A DNA stretch of 64,000 nucleotides from Bin5 sp022827195 (GCA_965208275.1 OZ242331.1:4092001-4156000); one strand, 5' to 3'; numbered from the stretch's first letter, positions 51,428 through 60,501 are shown. Numbers and translations are program-made. Notes: generated from the letters alone by a model not told the origin.

Positions 51428-53931
51428 AAAAGCTGATCACCGTGCTCCTTGACCAGGGCGGTCGCGCGCTCGGGGTCGCGGGCTTCGGCGCGTATTTCGA
51501 ACAGGGGCCGCTCCGGGTTTGGGCCGATGTGAACCCACTCTTCGGCGCCGAGGTCTATCTTCAGGCCACCGATGTTGACCGCGCCCTCTCCCTGGTAACT
51601 TTGATTGAGCAGACGCATCACCGTGCCCTTGGACTCCCACGGACAGTCGACCCTGTGGTGCGCCACAAAGAAGCTGGGCAGACCGGCGACGATGTCGCTG
51701 ACCGCGGCCTGGCGGAGCCCTAGATACTCGAGCAGACGCACGGTCGCCAGCAGGCCGTCGGAGACCGGTTGCAGGTCGGGGAAGATAAAATGGCCCGCGC
51801 CGTCGGTGGCGAAGAGCAGGTCGCCGGCGGCGGCGGCCATCAGGTCGCGCAGGTCGTTCCGGGTGTAGACGACCTGGCCGCCATGCCGCTGCACGACGGC
51901 CTCGAAGGCGCGGGGCAGAACGACGGGCAGGGCGACTTTAGCGCCCGGGTTGGCGTACATGGCCAGCTCGAGCAGGAGCAGCGCCGCGGTCAGATCGTCC
52001 AGCACGGCGCCGCTCTCGTCGATGAGGAAGATCCTCTCGCCGCCGACATCGAGCTTGACGCCGACGCCGGCATCGAGCACTCCCATGATTTTGGCCAGAT
52101 GCTGGAGCTGGTGGCGGAACTGGTCGCGCAGGGCCCCCTGGATAGGCTCGTTCAGGGGCAGATAGTCGACGTCGAGACGGCCGAGAATTGTCGACAGCGT
52201 GTCGCCGCCGAGGCCGTGGGAGGTATCGATAACGAGTTGGGGATGGGCTTGGGGGAAGGCGGCGCGGATGCTGTCGTGGTCGACGCAGGCCAGGAAGCTC
52301 TCGATATAGTGCTGGGTGGGGTCGGTGGGATAGTCGATCTGCCCGACCTCGTCGAGGAAGGCGCGACGGAAATCTTCGCGCGAGAAGCTGCGTTCGACGG
52401 CGCGCTCGTCGGCCCGGCTCTGATCGACGCCCTGGCTGTCGATGAAACGGATGTCGACGACGCGGGGGTCGAGAGGGCTGAGGCGGATGTGGACGCCGGC
52501 TGCAGCGTTGCTGTGGTTGCGGACGAAGTGGCGGGCGACGGGAACGGGCACCTCGCCGAGGTCCCAGACATCGACGCCTGCGCTGGAGAGGCCGCTCATG
52601 AGTGCGCGAATAAGCATACGGGAGCTGCGGTGCGAGTCGCGATTGATGGCGACGTAGCTGCCGCGCGGGAGGGTGGCGCCGAGGCTGCTGCCAAGTTTGG
52701 CGGCGAATTCGGGGGTAAAGTCGACGTTGACGACGCCGCTGACGCCGGAGCTGCCGAAGAGGGAGCGGCGGCCGCGGCTGCCCCAGATGATGCTCTCGCG
52801 TACGACCGCGCCGGCCTCGATGCGCTTGTTGGGCCACAGTTTGACGTCCGGATGCACGACGCAGTTCTCGTCGAGCACACAGTTATCGCCGATGACGACA
52901 TCTTCGTAGGCGATGGTGCCGCTTTTGAGGCTGCACTGGCGGCAGACGATGGCGCCGAGGAGCTCGCAGGTCTCGCCGATATAGGTGTTGCGCCAGACGA
53001 CACAGTGATCGAGGCGGCTGAAGCGGTCGACAACGGTGTAGTCGCGGACGACGCAGGGCCCTTGAATCGTGACGCCTTCCTTGATTTTGACGGCGTTGCC
53101 AAGATAGACGGGGCCGTCGATGCGAGCGTCGGAGGCGATTTCGACGTCTTCGCCGAGGATGAGAGCGCCGCGTTCGATCGGGGGCGCGTCCGGCGCGGTC
53201 TGCCCGAACGGCTGGGGCAGCCAGACTTTGCCGCTGATCAGGTCGGCGTTGGCGCGCATATACTCGCCGATGGTGCCGACGTCGCACCAGTAGCCTTCGG
53301 CGATGTAGGCGTGGAGCGGCTGGCCCTTGCGCAGAAGGTCGGGAAACAGCTCGGTGGAAAAGTCGTAGGGGAGGCCGTCGGGGATGTAGTCGAGGACGGC
53401 GGCATCGAGGACATAAATGCCGGTGTTGACCCGGTCGGAGCGGATGGTGCCCCAGTCCGGTTTTTCGAGGAATTGGGTGATGCGGCCGTTTGCGTCGCTG
53501 ACAACTGCGCCGTATTCGAGCGGATTGGGAACGGAGTAGACGGTGAGGGTGGCGAGCGCGGCGCTGCGGTGATGGTGTTCGACCGCGGCCTGCAGGTCGA
53601 AATCGGTCAGCGCGTCGCCGCTGATGACGAGAAAAGTATCGTCGAGGTGAACGGCGGCGTTTTTGACCCCGCCGGCGGTGCCGAGGGGCATCTCTTCGAC
53701 GACGTACTGGATGTCGAGGCCGAGGCTGCTGCCGTCACCGTAGAAGTCCTGGATCACGGAGGGCATGTACTGGAGGGTAATGACGACCTCGGTGATGCCG
53801 TGATATTTGAGCAGGTCGAGAATATGGCCGAGGACCGGTTTGTCGACGAGAGGGACCATCGGTTTGGGGCGCCCTATGGTGAGGGGCCGCAGGCGGGAGC
53901 CTTCACCGCCGGCCATGACTACGGCTTTCAT
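51400..53931 (-). CDS. mannose-1-P guanylyltransferase fused to PGM-like domain
   Basis: 843 aa. The N-terminal nucleotidyltransferase (1 to about 235) has MKAVVMAGGEGSRLRPLTIG, RPKPMVPLVDKPV, FLVISGDALTDFD and FLEKPDWG, and makes NDP-sugars (GDP-mannose or NDP-glucose). A left-handed beta-helix follows (about 255-370, ILGEDVEIASDARIDGPVYL). The last 460 residues are phosphoglucomutase/phosphomannomutase-like, but the phosphoserine loop (TASHNP in active enzymes) reads GVHIRLSPLDP, so mutase activity is doubtful. The metal loop is also weak (DVGGERIFLID versus DPDGDR). This fusion is common in cyanobacteria and Chloroflexota. It probably feeds the glycan genes at 17.6-22.9 kb. Confidence 0.88.
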   Translation of the reverse strand: MKAVVMAGGEGSRLRPLTIGRPKPMVPLVDKPVLGHILDLLKYHGITEVVITLQYMPSVIQDFYGDGSSLGLDIQYVVEEMPLGTAGGVKNAAVHLDDTFLVISGDALTDFDLQAAVEHHHRSAALATLTVYSVPNPLEYGAVVSDANGRITQFLEKPDWGTIRSDRVNTGIYVLDAAVLDYIPDGLPYDFSTELFPDLLRKGQPLHAYIAEGYWCDVGTIGEYMRANADLISGKVWLPQPFGQTAPDAPPIERGALILGEDVEIASDARIDGPVYLGNAVKIKEGVTIQGPCVVRDYTVVDRFSRLDHCVVWRNTYIGETCELLGAIVCRQCSLKSGTIAYEDVVIGDNCVLDENCVVHPDVKLWPNKRIEAGAVVRESIIWGSRGRRSLFGSSGVSGVVNVDFTPEFAAKLGSSLGATLPRGSYVAINRDSHRSSRMLIRALMSGLSSAGVDVWDLGEVPVPVARHFVRNHSNAAAGVHIRLSPLDPRVVDIRFIDSQGVDQSRADERAVERSFSREDFRRAFLDEVGQIDYPTDPTQHYIESFLACVDHDSIRAAFPQAHPQLVIDTSHGLGGDTLSTILGRLDVDYLPLNEPIQGALRDQFRHQLQHLAKIMGVLDAGVGVKLDVGGERIFLIDESGAVLDDLTAALLLLELAMYANPGAKVALPVVLPRAFEAVVQRHGGQVVYTRNDLRDLMAAAAGDLLFATDGAGHFIFPDLQPVSDGLLATVRLLEYLGLRQAAVSDIVAGLPSFFVAHHRVDCPWESKGTVMRLLNQSYQGEGAVNIGGLKIDLGAEEWVHIGPNPERPLFEIRAEARDPERATALVKEHGDQLLQWIVASES

Positions 53932-54000
53932 AATCGGTGCCAGGTTGTCAGCAGTTCGTGGTGTGCGGTGGGCGTATCCATCGCGCGCGAACCGCTGCGG

Positions 54001-54825
54001 CTAAATGGGCGGCCAGGGATAGTTGCGCTGGTGGGCCGGGGGCGCCGGATAGTGTCGGGCCTGTTCCAGCTGCTCGACTCGCTGGCACAGGGCATGCCGC
54101 TCCGGGGAACTGAGAAGCCGGTCCAGGGTTTGAAGCAGGGGGCTGGTTGCCTGCGCGAGGCTGGCTGCGAAGGAGCCCAGGTCGGCGAGCAGTTGCTCCT
54201 CGATCGGTTCGCCGGCGAACTCCCAGATCACGGTGCGGAGCTTGTAATGTTGATGGAAGCAGATGCCATGGTCGATGGCCCACATGTGCTCGTCATAACC
54301 GTAGAGACAGTGGCCGGCCTTGCGGTCGGCGTTGTTGATGAGAAAGTCAAAGAGGGTAAGGCGGCGCAGGGCGGGGGCGTAGCGGGCGTCTTCACGCATA
54401 TTGAAGTAGTGGATGTCGGGATCGCAGTCGATGAAGAACTGGATGCTGCCGGGCCCGCGCGGGCCGTCACGCAGGACGGTCGGGGGCACGACGCGCCAGC
54501 CGAGGGCCTCGCTGACGACGAAGGCGGCGGTCTCGCGCTGGCAGAGTGTGCCGGCGGGGAAGTCCCAGAGGGGATTTTCGCCGCGGCGCGGTTTGTAGAC
54601 GGCGGGGAACTCCTGCTCACGGTAATGCACGGTGATGAGGAAGGTGTAGTTGGAGCTGTACGGCAGCAGCCCCTTTTCCTCGATTTCGCCTTCTGCGAGG
54701 GCGCGCACGATCTCGTGGTCGGCCGAGGCGGCTGACGGGCCGGCGGATGCGGTCCGGTCTACAGCGGCGGTGTCGTCGTCTGCAGTTCGCTCCTGAGGCT
54801 CGACCTTCGTGTCGTGGTCTGTCAT
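54001..54825 (-). CDS. SCO1664-family protein, PI-kinase-like
   Basis: 274 aa from ATG 54825; the frame is open upstream to 55005 but overlaps the DUF3090 gene without family sequence. The body matches the SCO1664 family described from Actinobacteria: LAEGEIEEKGLLPYSSNYTF, FPAVYKPRRGENPLWDFP, FDFLINNADRKAGHCL and WAIDHGICFH. VYKPRRGE resembles a kinase Lys, NNADRKAGH a catalytic loop and IDHG a DFG-like metal motif of the PI3/4-kinase/HipA fold. The substrate is unknown. It follows the DUF3090 and phosphatase genes on the same strand. Confidence 0.85.
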   Translation of the reverse strand: MTDHDTKVEPQERTADDDTAAVDRTASAGPSAASADHEIVRALAEGEIEEKGLLPYSSNYTFLITVHYREQEFPAVYKPRRGENPLWDFPAGTLCQRETAAFVVSEALGWRVVPPTVLRDGPRGPGSIQFFIDCDPDIHYFNMREDARYAPALRRLTLFDFLINNADRKAGHCLYGYDEHMWAIDHGICFHQHYKLRTVIWEFAGEPIEEQLLADLGSFAASLAQATSPLLQTLDRLLSSPERHALCQRVEQLEQARHYPAPPAHQRNYPWPPI

Positions 54826-54898
54826 TTGATAGTGCGCGGCCCGGATGGCGCAATGTTCAGCGGCGAAAGCTAACTGCGTGACATGGGCCGCCTGGAAT

Positions 54899-55447
54899 CT
54901 ACAGTGACAACGGGTAGGCGTGGCCGTTGGTGCGCGGGCAGAAGTGGCCGTCCGGCTCGATGGGCCGCCCGCAAAGGGGGCAGTCGGGACGTCCGGCGGC
55001 GACAACCTGCAGGGCGTGCTCGCTGAGGGAGCGCATCTGCGCGCGGGTGGCGTAAAAGCGGGCTTTCGGGTCGCCGGAATCCTCTTCTTCAGCCTCAGGG
55101 ACGGCCTGAGCGATCAGGACCATGAGGTCCTGTTTTTCGTCGTAGCCCAACCCGAGCTGTCCGACGCGAAAGGCCGGTTCGAGCGGTTCGCGCAGATTGG
55201 GTACGGCGGTCTGTTCCTCGGTGGTGGGCAGGTCGGCGCGTTCCTTTTCCAGTTCCTCGAGAAGCTGCAGGATCGAGGTCGCCAGCGCGGCGACCTGTTC
55301 CTTCTCCATGACGAGGGTGGCGAGGTCGGCGCCCTGCCGCGCCTGCAGGAAGAAGGTGCGCTGGCCGGGACGACCGACGGCATCGGCGACGATTGCGCTG
55401 ACCGGATTGAAGTCGAAGGTGAACTGTGATTCCATGCGGGCTTTCAA
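54899..55447 (-). CDS. DUF3090-family protein
   Basis: 182 aa. The N-terminal part FDFNPVSAIVADAVGRPGQR followed by TFFLQARQG, then LVMEKEQVAALATSILQLLE and FRVGQLGLGYDEKQDLMVLI, is the DUF3090 pattern. The C terminus carries a zinc-ribbon-like CPLCGRPIEPDGHFCPRTNGH. The function is unknown. The gene begins directly after the stop of the phosphatase gene. In Actinobacteria the same three families (phosphatase, DUF3090, SCO1664) are neighbours, so the trio is probably one pathway or complex. Confidence 0.88.
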   Translation of the reverse strand: MKARMESQFTFDFNPVSAIVADAVGRPGQRTFFLQARQGADLATLVMEKEQVAALATSILQLLEELEKERADLPTTEEQTAVPNLREPLEPAFRVGQLGLGYDEKQDLMVLIAQAVPEAEEEDSGDPKARFYATRAQMRSLSEHALQVVAAGRPDCPLCGRPIEPDGHFCPRTNGHAYPLSL

Positions 55448-56224
55448 CTATTCGTTTTCGACATCCGCCGCGTCCGTCTGTGTTTCCCGGGATGATGCCG
55501 ATTCTTCCTCCCACTTTATCACAGGGAGGGCGCCGCTGTCATTCATGGCCAAAATGCGCGGGCCGAAGCGATGGAAGGCGACGAGGCTGATGGAGGCGGT
55601 GCTGATCTGGATGCGCTGGAAGAGGTCGAGCGGCGTGCCGAGATAGTACGCGAGGCCGGTACGCAGGACATCGCCGTGGGCATAGACAGCGACGGCCTCG
55701 CCCTCGTGGTCGGTGCGGATGCGCTCGAGCGCGGTGATGACGCGGCTCTGTGTTTCGCGCAGGGTTTCGCCGCCGGGGAAGCGGAAGCCGCCGGGGAAGA
55801 TCTGCACGAGCTGCCATTCGGGGCGCTTGCCGAGATCTTTGAGGTCGCCGCCGCGCCAGTCGCCGTAGTCGACCTCGAGGATGCCGGGGTCGATGGAGAC
55901 GGGAAGGTTGAGGGTGTCGGCGAGGGGCTGGGCGGTCTGGAGACAGCGCAGGAGGGGGCTGGAATAGATGGCGCTGATCGGCTGTTCTTTGAGGCGTTGG
56001 GCGACCTGTTGGGCCTGCTCTACGCCCTTGTCGTTGAGGGCGACGGCTGGGGTTCTGCCGGCGAGGGCGCCGCGTTCGGTCCACTCGTTTTCGCCGTGGC
56101 GGACGAGGAATAGGTAGGTTGGACGCGGGGGCGGCTCTTTGTCGCGCTGGTCGTCGGCCTGGCCTTCCGCTTGGTCTGCGGCGGCGTCTGGCTCCTCCGA
56201 TTGTGGGTTCTTTTCTTCGATCAA
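55448..56224 (-). CDS. MSMEG_4193-type histidine phosphatase
   Basis: Histidine phosphatase/phosphomutase-like enzyme, 258 aa. An acidic low-complexity leader of about 35 residues precedes the domain. Catalytic motif YLFLVRHGENEWTERGALAG, then YSSPLLRCLQTAQPLA, the conserved Glu region LEVDYGDWRGG and the second His in VAVYAHGDVLRTGLAY. The C-terminal acidic tail is variable. It is first of the three-gene minus-strand set, so a phosphate-ester substrate shared with the kinase-like SCO1664 protein is plausible. Confidence 0.88.
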   Translation of the reverse strand: MIEEKNPQSEEPDAAADQAEGQADDQRDKEPPPRPTYLFLVRHGENEWTERGALAGRTPAVALNDKGVEQAQQVAQRLKEQPISAIYSSPLLRCLQTAQPLADTLNLPVSIDPGILEVDYGDWRGGDLKDLGKRPEWQLVQIFPGGFRFPGGETLRETQSRVITALERIRTDHEGEAVAVYAHGDVLRTGLAYYLGTPLDLFQRIQISTASISLVAFHRFGPRILAMNDSGALPVIKWEEESASSRETQTDAADVENE

Positions 56225-56674
56225 GCCGGTCTGTCTCCGCGGGTGGCGCGCTGTGGTGCGGTTGGTGGATTGTTGGGTCTATTGTAACCGTGAATTGGCG
56301 GTGTGTAAATGGGGGGAGGGATTGTGGGGGTGCAACCCACTTTAGGGGTGGGAATGGCCTGGCAGGGCGCTCATGCCAAGGGTGGCTGAAACTGTATGCC
56401 GGCTTGGGGGGGGGCGCAGGCCCGACCGCCCCAAAGATTGAGGAAAGCGTTTTGCCCCACTCCGCCAGAGAATGGAGCATGGACCGGCCATGACTCCGTT
56501 GCTACCCGAGGCAAAAAAACCTGTACCCCAGTTTTGGCCCACACCCTCTGCAACTCTTTGACCAGGGAGGAACAAGACAAGCAGAACTATTGTCCAGAGG
56601 GTACAACCGGCCGGTGATGCCCACAGGGCGCGCTGCTTCTGATCGGAAGCGGCGCGCCCTGCGTCCGTGTGCTG
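56225..56674. other. intergenic region between two minus-strand genes
   Basis: About 450 bases with no supported gene. It contains a strong inverted repeat at 56625-56660. A GC-poor leader of the phosphatase operon is at the left end. Confidence 0.5.
56625..56660 (-). terminator. strong hairpin downstream of LysM/PA14 gene
   Basis: AGGGCGCGCTGCTTC (56625-56639) pairs with GAAGCGGCGCGCCCT (56646-56660), 14 of 15 pairs Watson-Crick plus one G-T, six-base loop. It starts 15 bases beyond the stop of the minus-strand gene. No clear U-run. Confidence 0.6.
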
Positions 56675-58216
56675 CTATCTCTTTTCCCACCAGACAGAAA
56701 TCGAAGCGAACCCTTCGGCCTCGAAGTACTCGACTCGAATCGTGTGATCGCCCTGGCTCAGGTAGACGTCTGCGAACGACTGCGTGGCGGGATGGATATT
56801 CCAGTCCTCCAGGACCAGAACATCGTCCACATAGACCCGCGCGCCGTCATCCGCGAGAGTGAAGAAGCGGTAGGTGCCAGCCTGAAAGTGGCTGGTGGTG
56901 GTCCAGACAGCGCTGAAGTTATCGCTGAGAACTCCTGTGCCCGGGTGGCCTGCCTGCCAATCGAAACGAATGGATGCGTCCTGTCGGTAAAGGACGGGAA
57001 CGTCATCCAAGTTCCGATTGTTGTAAAAGGTGCCCGCCCAGACGGCAGTCCTTTCTTCACCGACAGAGATATGCAACTTCCGCCCCACGTAGGTCAGGCC
57101 CGGATTCTGTATGTCAAAATCGAGTACCGCCCACTGGCAGTTACCTTCGTGAGAATGGCTGTCGGTGCGGAAGTGCGCCATTTCGGAAATGCGCTCCTCG
57201 TCACTGTTTTCGACCCAGAACCACCAGTCTCCTTCCCTGGGGCCGCCGCCTTCAAGGATGTGTGTGAAAAAGCCCGGAAAGGCTCCCTCACCGGTAAGCC
57301 TCCTGGCCACCACCTCTCCGTCCGGCTCCCAACTGAAGGCCACGCGGTATCCGTCGACCGGCTGGCCGTTCAGCCGCACTGTGCCGCGCGCCCGCGTACT
57401 GTCGGCATTGGGGTCGCAGCCGGCCACGCTTGCCCGGTTATAGAGGCCATTGGCTTCTCTCAACGCCTCAGCTGGGATGCCATAAAGATCCGCAATGCCG
57501 GTAACGGTTTGGCCGGACCTGACGATGTGATAGCTTCTGTAGACGACAGGAGCGGAACTGGGGGCCGGGCCGGGACCGCCGACGGCAACGTTCCCGCCGA
57601 CGGGAATGTGCAGCCTCCGGCCAACGTAAGTCAGATCCGGATTCCGGACGTCAAAGTCGATGACCGCCCTTTGGCACCTGCCCGTATGGGCATGTTCGTC
57701 CGTGTAGACGTGCGCCGTTTCTGAAATGCGCGCCCCGAATTCGTTTTCTATCCAGAACCACCAGTCCCCTTCCCTGGGGCCGGAACCTTCAAGGATATGG
57801 CTGAACTGGCCTCCCTGCTGGCCGCCCCCACCAGAGATCACCCTGGCCACCACCTGTCCGTCCGGCTGCCAGCTGAAAACGACCCGGTAACCGTTGGCCG
57901 GCTGGCCGTTCAGCCGCACTGTGCCACGCGCCTGAGTGCTGTCGGCATTGGGGTCGCAGGACACTACGGTTGCAACGTTGACGAGGTCATTGGAGTCCCT
58001 CAGTTCCTGAACGGAGACGCCGTACAGAGCCGCAATTCTGGCCAGGGATTCGCCGGGTTTGATGATGTGGAAGTAAGGGGTGTTTGGTTGCTCTTGGGGG
58101 GCTGCAATCGCTGCCAGCGGGGACAAACACAATGACAGTAGAAACAATAGCAATGTCGGGGCCGTCGTCCATTTCGCCCAACGCATCCGTCTGGAAAGCG
58201 AATAGTCCACAGGCAT
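56675..58216 (-). CDS. secreted LysM/PA14 protein with split LysM domains
   Basis: 513 aa from ATG 58216 (58219 is adjacent; the upstream AGGAGG fits the second better). The signal peptide ends near LAAIAAPQEQ. There are two consecutive LysM-like units, FHIIKPGESLARIAALYGVS and YHIVRSGQTVTGIADLYGIP. In each, the expected last strand (DLTYVGRRLHIPVGG, GLTYVGRKLHISVGE) appears only after about 115 intervening residues. The insert is duplicated too: CDPNADSTQARGTVRLNGQP, FSWQPDGQVVAR, SHILEGSGPREGDWWFWIEN and a Cys near the end. The C-terminal about 125 residues are a PA14 domain (WAGTFYNNRNLDD, FFTLADDGARVYVDDVLVL). Probably a cell-wall or carbohydrate-binding surface protein. Confidence 0.85.
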   Translation of the reverse strand: MPVDYSLSRRMRWAKWTTAPTLLLFLLSLCLSPLAAIAAPQEQPNTPYFHIIKPGESLARIAALYGVSVQELRDSNDLVNVATVVSCDPNADSTQARGTVRLNGQPANGYRVVFSWQPDGQVVARVISGGGGQQGGQFSHILEGSGPREGDWWFWIENEFGARISETAHVYTDEHAHTGRCQRAVIDFDVRNPDLTYVGRRLHIPVGGNVAVGGPGPAPSSAPVVYRSYHIVRSGQTVTGIADLYGIPAEALREANGLYNRASVAGCDPNADSTRARGTVRLNGQPVDGYRVAFSWEPDGEVVARRLTGEGAFPGFFTHILEGGGPREGDWWFWVENSDEERISEMAHFRTDSHSHEGNCQWAVLDFDIQNPGLTYVGRKLHISVGEERTAVWAGTFYNNRNLDDVPVLYRQDASIRFDWQAGHPGTGVLSDNFSAVWTTTSHFQAGTYRFFTLADDGARVYVDDVLVLEDWNIHPATQSFADVYLSQGDHTIRVEYFEAEGFASISVWWEKR

Positions 58217-58219
58217 CAT

Positions 58220-58630
58220 GTACCTCCTCTCTTAGGATCGACTTGATCTGTTCGAATCAGGAGTTGCGCCGAAATTACATTGTTGTCGGTGATTATTCGA
58301 TCAGTACCCGCTCCTTTCAGTATGCCGCGGTCGCCAGTTGCGCCAGGCGTAGGCGCGCAAGTGGTGCGGCGGGTGGGTTGACGGCTGTATTGTACTCGTG
58401 AATGGACGGAGTGCAAATGGGAGCGAGACTGGATGGCGAGCGGTCGCGCCTGGACGCGGTTGATGCGGCTGCTGCGGTTGTCGTGGTGGGGGGTCAGGAG
58501 TTTGGGGTGGAGGTGCGACGGCGTGCGCGCGCGGGTGTATCCCGGAGCCGGAATGGCGGCATTGGCTTAGTTTTGGGCGCGTGCTACAATCAGGATCCTT
58601 TCTCTTTTTCGGGGAGCACGGGTTGGACGC
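58220..58630. other. divergent intergenic region
   Basis: Leaders of the LysM/PA14 gene (left) and the surface-protein gene (right). No gene supported. The promoter at 58562-58590 is listed separately. Confidence 0.5.
58562..58590 (+). promoter_or_regulatory. sigma-70-type promoter for surface-protein gene
   Basis: TTGGCT (58562-58567) and TACAAT (58585-58590), 17-base spacer, 40 bases before ATG 58631. Confidence 0.6.
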
Positions 58631-60313
58631 ATGGCTGGGTGGATAATGGCTGGACAACCGGGGGCGAGGCCGCGCGGCGCGAGAGGGATTCTCTCCCTCT
58701 TTTCTTTTGCGCTGCTGCTGGGCGCGCTGCTGCTGGGGCTGGGAACGGCAGCAGCCCGGGCACAGGAGACCACACCGGCCGCGGACGATCTGGAGGTGGC
58801 CCACCTGTCGCCGGACGGGTGCAGCGAGCTGATCATCAACGGCGGCTTCGAGGTGACCGACCTGCACTGGGGGCTGTCGGGGACGGCGCTGCCGCCGAGC
58901 TATTCAACGGCGAGGGCGTATTCGGGTACGCGCTCGATGCGGCTGGGGATCGTGGACAGCGCCAACCTGAGCGTGAGCGACGGGCTCTACCAGGACGTTG
59001 CGCTGCCCAACTCGATGCAGAGTTTTACGCTCAGCTTCCACTACTGGCCGGTCCACGAGTCCGGGCCGGGGAACGATGCGCAGATCCTGAATGTCTACGA
59101 GGCGACGACGGGCGTGCGGCTGGCGCAGCCATGGTCGCGGCTTTCGAATACGCAGACGTGGCAGTTCGAGCAGGTGGACCTGTCGCATCTGCGGGGGCGG
59201 ACGGTGCGGATCGAGTTCAGTGTGCTGAATGACGGCGCTGGGGGCCGCACCGGGCTCTACCTGGACGATGTGAGCCTGCTGGCGTGTGAGCCGGACGCGA
59301 CGCCGTTTGTAACGCCGCCGGCGACGGGCGCGCCGGCCCAGCCGGGCGTGACGCCGCAACCGGTCGCGACACCGCTGCCGGTGACGACGCCGCTGCCGAG
59401 CGGCTGCGCGGCAAGCGATACGCTGCAGAACGGCAACTTCGAGCAGGCGCTGAACGACTGGTCGGACTGGATCGTGGGCAAATCGCCGACGGTCCCGGCC
59501 CTGTCCGAGCAGAGCTTCGCGGGATCGTGGTCGCTGCGGCTGGGCAACCCGCCGGGAGGCAATACGCAGAACATCTCATCCTATTCGTCGGTGCGGCAGC
59601 TGATCGAGCTGCCGGCGGACGCGACGAGCGCGTCGTTGCGCTGGAACCATCTCTCGCGCAGCCAGGAAGCGGACACGCTCAACCCGACGGTCGCGTCGGA
59701 CCGACAGGAGCTGATCCTGCTGCGGACCTCGATGGAAACGGCCGGAATCCTCTATCGCCGCCGGACGGAGATCCCGGCGTGGGAAACGATGACGGTCGAC
59801 CTGACGCCGTACCTGGGCGGGTCGTACTATCTCTACTTCAATGTCTTCAACGATGGTAACGGTCTGCGCACCTGGATGTACCTGGACGACGTTGTTGTAA
59901 ACGTGTGCCATGGAAATGCGGCCGCGCCGAACGCGGAGGGTAGCGGTTCCGGCACGCAGCTGCAGGAGACGCCCACACCTGCCGCAACGCCGACGGGGGA
60001 GGAGAAGAGCGCGGTGGCGCAGCCGGGCGCGGCGACAGCGGCGCCGGCAAGCGGGCAGACGGGTACTGAGGCGACGCCGACGCAGCCTGTGCGGGGCACG
60101 ATTGTGGCGGTGGGTGTGTCGACACCGGCGGCGATCGTGCAGCGGTCAAGCCCGTCCTCAGTCACGTCGGAGGCGGCGGGCGTGACGGTGTGGCAACGTT
60201 TTCGCCGCATCGCGCAGACGGCACAAGGGCAAACCTTCCTCCTCCTTCTCCTGATCGTTGTGGCTGCGATCGGATATCTCCGTTTTCGCGAGAGCAGAGG
60301 TCCCCGGAGTTAA
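58631..60313 (+). CDS. cell-surface protein with two carbohydrate-binding-like domains
   Basis: 560 aa. Signal peptide/TM at about 20-42 (LFSFALLLGALLLGLGTAAA). Two related beta-sandwich domains follow: LIINGGFEVTDLHWGL to LYLDDVSLLAC (about 65-215), and TLQNGNFEQALNDWSDW to MYLDDVVVNVCHG (about 260-430). Such NGxFE...W...LDDV modules are found in carbohydrate-binding and MAM-like extracellular proteins. Thr/Pro/Ala-rich linkers separate them. A C-terminal TM helix (FLLLLLIVVAAIGYL) with a short basic tail anchors it in the membrane. No catalytic residues were recognised. Probably an adhesin or sensor of the cell surface. Confidence 0.8.
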   Translation: MAGWIMAGQPGARPRGARGILSLFSFALLLGALLLGLGTAAARAQETTPAADDLEVAHLSPDGCSELIINGGFEVTDLHWGLSGTALPPSYSTARAYSGTRSMRLGIVDSANLSVSDGLYQDVALPNSMQSFTLSFHYWPVHESGPGNDAQILNVYEATTGVRLAQPWSRLSNTQTWQFEQVDLSHLRGRTVRIEFSVLNDGAGGRTGLYLDDVSLLACEPDATPFVTPPATGAPAQPGVTPQPVATPLPVTTPLPSGCAASDTLQNGNFEQALNDWSDWIVGKSPTVPALSEQSFAGSWSLRLGNPPGGNTQNISSYSSVRQLIELPADATSASLRWNHLSRSQEADTLNPTVASDRQELILLRTSMETAGILYRRRTEIPAWETMTVDLTPYLGGSYYLYFNVFNDGNGLRTWMYLDDVVVNVCHGNAAAPNAEGSGSGTQLQETPTPAATPTGEEKSAVAQPGAATAAPASGQTGTEATPTQPVRGTIVAVGVSTPAAIVQRSSPSSVTSEAAGVTVWQRFRRIAQTAQGQTFLLLLLIVVAAIGYLRFRESRGPRS

Positions 60314-60349
60314 CTGCAGGTCAGTGGCCAATGGCTGGTGGCCGGTCGT

Positions 60350-60378
60350 TTGTTGAATCCCCATTAATTGGCTACAAT
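60350..60378 (+). promoter_or_regulatory. sigma-70-type promoter for acyltransferase gene
   Basis: TTGTTG (60350-60355) and TACAAT (60373-60378), 17-base spacer. The -10 context GCTACAATCAGGA is the same as at the promoter near 58582-58595. Confidence 0.5.
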
Positions 60379-60501
60379 CAGGAAACGCACTACGGTGGTT
60401 GTAGTGGAAAGCATTGCTGCCTGGGTCCAAGGCGCGCCCCGGGTGTCCCGGCTGGACAGTTTCAGATTCGACGAGTAGCACGCCAACGGATTGAGGAGCG
60501 T

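Noticed and set aside
51769..54735. Very long plus-strand open frame (988 codons) opposite the guanylyltransferase and SCO1664 genes
   Set aside because: It is antisense to two genes with clear family motifs, is composed of Ala/Gly/Asp/Val-biased sequence typical of the mirror frame of GC-rich genes, and matches no fold.
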